Assembly: GCA_017888105.1 (NCBI GenBank)
Contig: JAGHGS010000081.1
Span: forward strand, 1-10,296
Source: Bacilli bacterium
GTDB lineage: Bacteria; Bacillota_I; Bacilli_A; RF39; UBA660
Reading direction: 5' to 3'
Length of the DNA: 10,296 nt
Part shown: positions 5,717-10,296 of the stretch, piece by piece
How the letters are laid out: every line of letters begins with the position of its first letter
Numbering within the stretch: the stretch's first letter is position 1
Translations under genes and position numbers: made by a program
The notes under the pieces: generated by a model
Told to the model about the DNA's origin: nothing
The model's input: the letters and a program-made list of their open reading frames with translations, nothing else
The model's database searches: none

Positions 5717-7900
5717 ATGTATGCATACTGTATTATAGAATATCCGGTAAAATCACTTGATAAAGCTTTTACTTATAAGATACCTTCTCAGTTACAAGAA
5801 AAATTACAAGTAGGAATGAAAGTATTAGTACCATTTAATAATCGCTTGGTTCATGGAATTGTTCTAAAAATAACTAAAGATTATAGTGGGCAATATGATT
5901 TAAAAGAAATTGAAAAGATCGAAGATGAATTTTTAATATTAAATAAAGAATTACTTGAATTAGGACGTTACATGCAAAATATTACTTTATGCAATTTAAT
6001 TACTTCTTACCAAACTATGTTACCAAGTGCTCTAAAAATAAAAGAACAAAAAAAAGATTATAATGAATATGATTCTTATATTGTTTTAAATCAACCAAAA
6101 GAAATAATTCAAAACTTTATAAATACACATAAAAAAAGTAACAAAACTCAAATATTAGAAAATCTTTTAGAACAAAAAGAACAAAATCGAAAAGAATTAA
6201 ACCAATCCAGTTTAAGAGAACTGATAAAATTAAATATGGTAAAAGTAGAAAAAAGAATCAAGAAAAAGAAAAATGAAAAAGAAATAATAATCGATAATAA
6301 AGTATTAAATGAAGAACAACAAAAAGTATATGAAACAATCTCTTCAAACTTTAATAATAGCAAAACGTTCTTATTATATGGTGTTACAGGAAGTGGTAAA
6401 ACTTTAATCTATATTCACTTAATTAAAGAAGTGATAAAACAAAATAAAACAGCTCTTTTATTAGTACCAGAGATAAGTTTAACAGGCCAAATCATAAATA
6501 TTTTTTATGAAAATTTTGGTGTTGATGTTGCTATTTTACATAGTGGATTATCCAATAAAGAAAAATATGAAGAATATTTAAAAATATTAAATAATGAAGT
6601 AAAAATTGTAATCGGTACTCGTAGTGCTGTTTTTGCTCCATTAACAAATATTGGTATTATTATAATTGATGAAGAACACAGTGATACCTACAAACAGGAT
6701 AATACTCCTAGATATCATGCAAGAGATATTGCTATAAAAAGAAGTGAGTATCACCAATGTCCTTTAGTATTAGGAAGTGCAACCCCCTCACTAGAATCAA
6801 TGGCAAGAGCAGGAAAAAAAGTTTATGAGTTAGTTCAATTAAAAAAGCGTGCAAATAACTTACCTTTACCCAAAGTATTTATTGTTGATATGAAACAAGA
6901 ACTTGAAAAAAGAAATTTTATTATTAGTGAATTATTAGATCAAAAAATAAAAGAATGTTTCGAAAAAAAAGAACAAGTTATATTGCTGCTAAACAGAAGA
7001 GGATTTTCTACTTTTATTACTTGTAGTAACTGTGGATTTACTTATAAATGCCCTCATTGTGAAATCACTTTAACTTATCATAAACAGGCAAATACATTGA
7101 GATGTCATTACTGTGGATATACGAAAATAAAAGATGACATCTGTCCAGAATGCCATGAAAAAGGGTTAAATTATATGGGAATGGGCACAGAAAAATTAGA
7201 AGAAATTATTAAGGGAAAATATGAACAAGCAAAACCTATTCGGATGGATGCAGATACCACTAGCAAAAAAGGGGCTCACAGCAAAATTATTACAGCATTT
7301 AAAAATGAAGAATATAACATTTTAATAGGAACGCAAATGATCAGCAAAGGACTAGATTTTCCAAAATGCACTTTAGTAGGGGTAATAAATGCGGATACAT
7401 CACTAAATATACCTGATTTTAGAAGTAGTGAAAAAACTTTTAGCTTATTAGATCAAGCAGCGGGAAGAGCAGGGAGAAGTACTACTCCCGGAAATGTGAT
7501 CATTCAAACCTTTAATCCCGACAATGAAACAATAAAAGCCGTAAAAGAACACAATTATGACTTATTCTATCAAAGTGAAATGAAAGTGCGCAAAATCTTA
7601 AAATATCCCCCATACTATTATTTAGCAAATATCAAAATTGGGAGTACTAATTATAGTGAAGCAAGTAAAGAAGCTACCAAAGTAAAGAAATACCTAGAAA
7701 AAAACTTAGATCCATCTAGTATTATTTTAGGGCCATCAACCGCATCTAATTTCAAACGGAACAATATTTACCGCTTTAGTATCACAATTAAATATCGTTT
7801 TGATAAGTATTTAATGAAAGTTTTAAAAGAACTAGATGAAATTTATGCAACAAATAAAAATGTCTTTTTAGAACTAGATATTAATCCACTTTGGATATAG
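5717..7900 (+). CDS. priA: Primosomal replication-restart helicase PriA
   Basis: PriA is the 3'-5' superfamily-2 helicase that recognises stalled forks and starts reloading of the replicative helicase. Residues 1-105 are the fork-binding N-terminal domain. The helicase core shows GVTGSGKT (222-229, Walker A), DEEH (318-321), GSATPS (353-358), GTQMISKGLDFP (538-549) and QAAGRAGR (580-587). Eight cysteines bind two zinc ions: C436/C439, C445/C448, C463/C466 and C476/C479. The C-terminal domain follows to residue 727, close to the E. coli length (732) and shorter than B. subtilis (805); the difference is likely in the linker at about 105-195, which is Lys-rich and low in complexity. AAGGAGGT lies 6 nt before the ATG. 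In many bacteria priA precedes def and fmt; here an ankyrin gene follows, so the usual cluster is broken. Confidence 0.98.
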   Translation: MYAYCIIEYPVKSLDKAFTYKIPSQLQEKLQVGMKVLVPFNNRLVHGIVLKITKDYSGQYDLKEIEKIEDEFLILNKELLELGRYMQNITLCNLITSYQTMLPSALKIKEQKKDYNEYDSYIVLNQPKEIIQNFINTHKKSNKTQILENLLEQKEQNRKELNQSSLRELIKLNMVKVEKRIKKKKNEKEIIIDNKVLNEEQQKVYETISSNFNNSKTFLLYGVTGSGKTLIYIHLIKEVIKQNKTALLLVPEISLTGQIINIFYENFGVDVAILHSGLSNKEKYEEYLKILNNEVKIVIGTRSAVFAPLTNIGIIIIDEEHSDTYKQDNTPRYHARDIAIKRSEYHQCPLVLGSATPSLESMARAGKKVYELVQLKKRANNLPLPKVFIVDMKQELEKRNFIISELLDQKIKECFEKKEQVILLLNRRGFSTFITCSNCGFTYKCPHCEITLTYHKQANTLRCHYCGYTKIKDDICPECHEKGLNYMGMGTEKLEEIIKGKYEQAKPIRMDADTTSKKGAHSKIITAFKNEEYNILIGTQMISKGLDFPKCTLVGVINADTSLNIPDFRSSEKTFSLLDQAAGRAGRSTTPGNVIIQTFNPDNETIKAVKEHNYDLFYQSEMKVRKILKYPPYYYLANIKIGSTNYSEASKEATKVKKYLEKNLDPSSIILGPSTASNFKRNNIYRFSITIKYRFDKYLMKVLKELDEIYATNKNVFLELDINPLWI

Positions 7901-7920
7901 TTTATAAATACGAGAACTTA

Positions 7921-7929
7921 TGGTATAAT
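7921..7929 (+). promoter_or_regulatory. Extended -10 promoter upstream of the ankyrin gene
   Basis: TGGTATAAT (7921-7929) is a perfect TATAAT with an extended TGn element; the -35 (TTTATA, 7901-7906, 17-bp spacing) is weak. The start codon lies 112 nt further, so this would be the only long leader (about 105 nt) in the window. I see no confident fold or riboswitch in the leader. Confidence 0.5.
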
Positions 7930-8041
7930 TTAAATAGATTTAGGGCATGTCAGAATTAATTTTATGATAATAGTGAAAAAATAATTAAATAAAAAGGCAT
8001 ACATGACTGTTATTGATAATATAAAAGGAGAGGGTTTATTT

Positions 8042-8677
8042 ATGACAAGACCTATAATTGAAGATTTATTTTATGAGATGGTGATTAATGAAGATTTTGA
8101 AACAAAAGCACTTGAATTAATAAATAATGGGATAGATATTAATGGCTTCAAAGAAGGAAAGCATGGTTTTAATCCTGTAATGTTTGCAAGTTATCGAGGA
8201 TGGCTTCATCAAGTTAAGTTTTTAGTTGAACATGGTGCAGATATTAATTTAAGAAACCAAAATGGCGAAAATGCATTAATGGCTAGTTGCATGGATAGAC
8301 CATCGTTTGTAACTTTTGAGTTAACGGGAATAGATAGAAAGAAGTTACAATATGCTACAAAAATAATAAACGAAGAATATAAGAAATATCGAAAAGAATC
8401 AATTTATTTAGAACGACGTGAAATCCTGAAATATTTGATTAGCAGGGGAATCAATGTAACAGACTTATGTTATGAATATGAATATCTTCATAATGCTAGT
8501 GCTCTTGACATTTATATGTTAAATCCTTATATGAATGATTTAAGCATTATTGATTTATTAATGAATTCTAAAGTGCCTTTACAAGCCAATCCTGAAATAT
8601 TCTATTCTCATAGTACTCCTGCTATTGATTTATGTTTAACAAGAAAATTAAGTTATTATAAAAAAAGATATAAATGA
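8042..8677 (+). CDS. Ankyrin-repeat protein
   Basis: Residues about 42-73 form a recognisable ankyrin repeat: GFNPVMFASYRGWLHQVKFL then VEHGADINLRNQNGENALM, with the family's G-x-x-x-h-h-x-x-A and h-h-x-x-G-A-D-h-N pattern. A weaker first repeat (about 10-35, ALELINNGIDIN) and later ones (125-140, EILKYLISRGINV; 165-182, IIDLLMNSKV) are separated by a charged helical insert (100-124). Ankyrin repeats bind proteins; no enzymatic domain, signal or membrane segment is visible, so it is probably a cytosolic adaptor. I start at ATG 8042 because AGAGGG (8029-8034) is well placed; an in-frame ATG at 8003 has only a weak AAGG. It ends in TGA. The sigG leader hairpin begins 9 nt later, so read-through from this gene could feed sigG. 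Similar proteins are widespread in this lineage type, and function is unknown. Confidence 0.85.
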   Translation: MTRPIIEDLFYEMVINEDFETKALELINNGIDINGFKEGKHGFNPVMFASYRGWLHQVKFLVEHGADINLRNQNGENALMASCMDRPSFVTFELTGIDRKKLQYATKIINEEYKKYRKESIYLERREILKYLISRGINVTDLCYEYEYLHNASALDIYMLNPYMNDLSIIDLLMNSKVPLQANPEIFYSHSTPAIDLCLTRKLSYYKKRYK

Positions 8678-8706
8678 ATAAAAATTAAACTTCTTTCCCA
8701 TAAATA
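8675..8706 (+). promoter_or_regulatory. Possible sigma-G/sigma-F-type promoter of sigG
   Basis: TGAATA (8675-8680) fits the sigma-G -35 (TGHATA), and 18 nt later CATAAATA (8699-8706) keeps the CATA core of the -10 (CATWMTA), with the last two consensus positions off. It overlaps the ankyrin stop codon and the hairpin loop. Start near 8712 would give a leader of about 15 nt lacking the left hairpin arm. B. subtilis sigG is read by sigma-F and by sigma-G itself, so such a site is expected. Confidence 0.35.
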
Positions 8707-8723
8707 AAAGGAAAGGAGTTTTT
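8687..8723 (+). promoter_or_regulatory. Hairpin occluding the sigG ribosome-binding site (also terminator-like)
   Basis: AAACTTCTTTCC (8687-8698) pairs over all 12 positions with GGAAAGGAGTTT (8710-8721), with one G-U pair and an 11-nt loop. The sigG Shine-Dalgarno AAAGGAG (8712-8718) lies entirely within the right arm. The arm runs into TTTTT (8719-8723), so the same structure could end ankyrin-gene transcripts. A conserved RBS-occluding hairpin is reported in the B. subtilis sigG leader, where it lowers translation. Confidence 0.75.
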
Positions 8724-8726
8724 CAA

Positions 8727-9503
8727 GTGGCAAGATACAAAGTAGATATTACAGGAATTAACACAAGTGAATTAAAAGTATTAAACAGTAGTGAAATGAT
8801 TAAATTATTTGAAAGATATCAAAATGGCGATTTAAGTGCAAAAGAAGAATTAATTAATGGAAACTTAAAATTAGTTTTAAGCATTTTAAGAAGTTTTAAT
8901 AAAGGAAACTACAATATGGATGATTTATTTCAAGTAGGAGTAATTGGTTTAATTAAAGCGATTGATAATTTTGATTTATCTTATAATCTAAAATTATCAA
9001 CTTATGCAGTCCCATTAATACTTGGTGAAATCAAAAGATATATTAGGGATAATAATAGTATTCGTATTAGCAGGAGCATTAAAGATTTAGCTTATAACAT
9101 TTTAAGATACAAAGAATCCTATTTTAATGTCCATGGTCATGAACCAACAAATACTGAAATTGCACAAGAACTTGGAGTAGAAGAATATAAAATTGCCCAA
9201 GCTTTAGATAGCTTAAAAGAACCAATGAGCATTTTTGAACCAATCTATAATGATGGTGGTGATACGATTTATTTAATGGACCAAATCGCTGATAAAAAAG
9301 ATTTAAATAGTGATAAAGACATGCTTATCTCTCTTCGAAAAGGACTAAATAAAATAAAGGAAAGGGAAAGAGAAATATTAATTGAACGATATATTATTGG
9401 TAAAACCCAAATGGAAATTGCTGAATCTCTAAATATATCTCAAGCTCAAGTATCAAGAATTGAAAAAAATGCCATTTTAAGTTTAAAAAGAATGATTAAA
9501 TAA
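8727..9503 (+). CDS. sigG: RNA polymerase sporulation sigma factor SigG (late forespore)
   Basis: The 258-residue protein matches B. subtilis sigma-G by memory along its whole length. The N-terminus MARYKVDITGINTSEL is diagnostic. Region 2 has NGNLKLVLSIL and DDLFQVGVIGLIKAIDNFD (65-83), then STYAVPLILGEIKRYIRDNN (91-110). EPIYNDGGD (171-179) is specific to the sigma-F/G/B group, closest to G. The region 4.2 HTH is GKTQMEIAESLNISQAQVSR (225-244). Asn44 aligns with Asn45 of B. subtilis sigma-G, reported to allow binding of the anti-sigma factor CsfB (Gin), whereas sigma-F has Glu there. SigG directs late forespore genes such as small acid-soluble proteins and germinant receptors. It starts with GTG, 8 nt after AAAGGAG, which is held in a hairpin. 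It is not next to spoIIGA-sigE as in Bacillus. Confidence 0.96.
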   Translation: MARYKVDITGINTSELKVLNSSEMIKLFERYQNGDLSAKEELINGNLKLVLSILRSFNKGNYNMDDLFQVGVIGLIKAIDNFDLSYNLKLSTYAVPLILGEIKRYIRDNNSIRISRSIKDLAYNILRYKESYFNVHGHEPTNTEIAQELGVEEYKIAQALDSLKEPMSIFEPIYNDGGDTIYLMDQIADKKDLNSDKDMLISLRKGLNKIKEREREILIERYIIGKTQMEIAESLNISQAQVSRIEKNAILSLKRMIK

Positions 9504-9504
9504 C

Positions 9505-9533
9505 TTTACTTTAAAGAAAAAAAAGATTATAAT
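9505..9533 (+). promoter_or_regulatory. Sigma-A-type promoter of the RDD gene
   Basis: TTTACT (9505-9510), a 17-bp spacer and a perfect TATAAT (9528-9533) lie in the 51-bp gap after sigG. The -10 is 21 nt before the chosen start. No sigG terminator with a T tract is visible here, so sigG transcripts may also read on. Confidence 0.65.
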
Positions 9534-9554
9534 ACTTTTTAGGAGTTGATAGAT

Positions 9555-10259
9555 TTGACAAGTAATGTACCTTTAAAAAGAATTGTAGCCTATATTATTG
9601 ATTATTTATTAATAACACTAGTAAGTACTGCTTTAGTGTATATAACATTCATTAACCCTAGATATGATGAATATGTAGAAGCATCAAAAAATTATAATGC
9701 GGTTGCCGAGCAATATTATAAACAAGAAATTACAGCGAAAGAGTTTTCAAAACAAATTAATGATTTAAGCTATGAACTAAATAGTAATGGTTATGTTTAT
9801 ACCATAGGAAATATCATAATTATATTCTTATATTATGGAGTATTTGTCTATTTTACCAAAGGACAAACATTAGGAAAAAGAATTATGGGAATCAAAATTG
9901 TAAGTAATAAAGGAAAAGAATTAAAACTTTACAATTATTTTATTAGAACGTTTATCCTAAATGGTGTAATTATGAATCTTTGTACTTTAATAGCTATTTG
10001 CTTTAAAGAAAGCACTTATATAACAATTTATACAGCTGCTTCTAATTTTGATATGATATTAATGATTATACTATTCTTAATGATTTTGTTCTGGAAAGAT
10101 GGAAGAGGTTTACACGATATTCTAGCAGGTACGAAAGTAATTGATGTAAGAGATGAAGCAAACTTAGAGGTAGTAGAAGAAACGAAAGAAAAAGATGAAG
10201 TAGAAATTATTAAACCTAAAAAATCAAGGAAAAAGAAAGAAGAAAAAAATGAAAATTAA
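9555..10259 (+). CDS. RDD-family integral membrane protein
   Basis: The RDD signature is clear: R9 with D16 in KRIVAYIIDYLLI (8-20), the conserved GQTLGKRIMGIKIV (103-116) and the closing WKDGRGLHDILAGTKVID (180-197). About four hydrophobic helices are visible (10-32, 82-101, 133-150, 166-180), with a polar loop of about 45 residues between the first two. Residues 200-234 are a highly charged Lys/Glu tail with KKSRKKKEEK, predicted to be cytosolic. Some RDD proteins are reported to take part in Na+/H+ exchange, but most are uncharacterised. I start at TTG 9555, which has AGGAG (9541-9545) 9 nt upstream; TTG 9546 would abut the ribosome-binding site. It has its own promoter and overlaps the next frame by 11 nt. 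A sporulation link through its neighbour sigG is possible but unsupported. Confidence 0.9.
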   Translation: MTSNVPLKRIVAYIIDYLLITLVSTALVYITFINPRYDEYVEASKNYNAVAEQYYKQEITAKEFSKQINDLSYELNSNGYVYTIGNIIIIFLYYGVFVYFTKGQTLGKRIMGIKIVSNKGKELKLYNYFIRTFILNGVIMNLCTLIAICFKESTYITIYTAASNFDMILMIILFLMILFWKDGRGLHDILAGTKVIDVRDEANLEVVEETKEKDEVEIIKPKKSRKKKEEKNEN

Positions 10260-10296
10260 AGAAGTAGTTGGAATTGCTTTTATTGAAAATAATAAA
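10249..10296 (+). CDS. Start of a possible Nudix hydrolase, cut by the window edge
   Basis: An ATG at 10249 opens a frame of 16 codons to the edge, reading MKIKEVVGIAFIENNK. It overlaps the last 11 nt of the RDD gene, suggesting translational coupling. The upstream AGAAAGAAG is only a weak ribosome-binding site. A VVGxAhI-x-x-x-K opening strand is typical of Nudix hydrolases such as 8-oxo-dGTP or ADP-ribose pyrophosphatases, but the diagnostic GX5EX7REUXEEXGU box lies outside the window, so this is a guess from a short stretch. Confidence 0.45.
   Translation, partial: MKIKEVVGIAFIENNK

Noticed and set aside
7994..8026. A forespore promoter (GCATA at 7997) directly before the ankyrin gene
   Set aside because: No -10 matching sigma-F or sigma-G is found at a suitable spacing, and the GATAAT at 8015-8020 lacks a -35.
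8003..8041. Ankyrin protein starting at ATG 8003
   Set aside because: Only a weak AAGG precedes it, while ATG 8042 has AGAGGG at 7 nt. The 13 extra codons include the ribosome-binding site of the shorter form.
7930..8041. Riboswitch or structured leader before the ankyrin gene
   Set aside because: The leader is A+T-rich with partial direct similarity (GGCAT and TGATAATA occur twice) but no stable stem or known aptamer motif that I can recognise.
8675..8707. UGA as tryptophan, extending the ankyrin protein through its TGA
   Set aside because: Tryptophans in confident genes use TGG, and the extension would run through the sigG leader hairpin. The sporulation genes also argue against a mollicute code.
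9546..9554. RDD protein starting at TTG 9546
   Set aside because: AGGAG directly abuts this codon, leaving no spacing; TTG 9555 is 9 nt away and fits the promoter geometry.

Overview
The window looks like chromosome from a very A+T-rich, endospore-forming member of the Bacillota, most likely an uncultured Bacilli lineage (RF39- or Erysipelotrichia-like). Two genes are diagnostic of sporulation: gerQ, a spore-coat protein, and sigG, the late forespore sigma factor. TGG encodes Trp and TGA ends one gene, so the standard bacterial code applies and this is not a UGA-recoding mollicute. I see no mobile element, CRISPR array, tRNA or rRNA.

Layout. At the left edge the first residues of a membrane or secreted protein run off the window on the minus strand. 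Diverging from it is a membrane-anchored XRE-type HTH regulator (244-783). A short metallo-beta-lactamase-fold hydrolase (about 858-1358) converges on gerQ (1375-1740, minus) across a shared hairpin. An unannotated 59-codon membrane microprotein (1832-2011) diverges from gerQ and ends at a strong terminator. A YitT-family membrane protein (2090-2995) and a P-type Ca2+-transporting ATPase (3006-5597) then form a tight two-gene operon that ends at a strong hairpin. The primosomal helicase gene priA (5717-7900) follows, then an ankyrin-repeat protein (8042-8677), sigG (8727-9503), an RDD-family membrane protein (9555-10259) and the overlapping start of what may be a Nudix hydrolase (10249 to the edge).

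How the genes relate. Housekeeping (priA), ion transport and sporulation genes are interleaved. The sporulation genes sit outside the contexts known from Bacillus subtilis: sigG is not beside spoIIGA-sigE, and gerQ is beside an MBL hydrolase. The most informative signals are regulatory. (1) A 12-bp hairpin directly before sigG contains the sigG ribosome-binding site in its 3' arm, and sigG starts with GTG. This matches the RBS-occluding hairpin and weak start codon described for B. subtilis sigG. (2) The microprotein and the yitT operon have near-duplicate promoters with an identical 15-bp palindrome over the -10 and start site. (3) Nearly every promoter I can place has its -10 box only 16-23 nt from the start codon, implying leaders of roughly 8-16 nt that begin at or just before the Shine-Dalgarno sequence.

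Limits. Promoter, operator and start-site calls are by eye. Protein calls rest on motifs and remembered family sequences, without database searches. I found no convincing wholly new multi-gene system. The best candidates for something undescribed are the microprotein with its paired promoter, and the ankyrin-hairpin-sigG junction.
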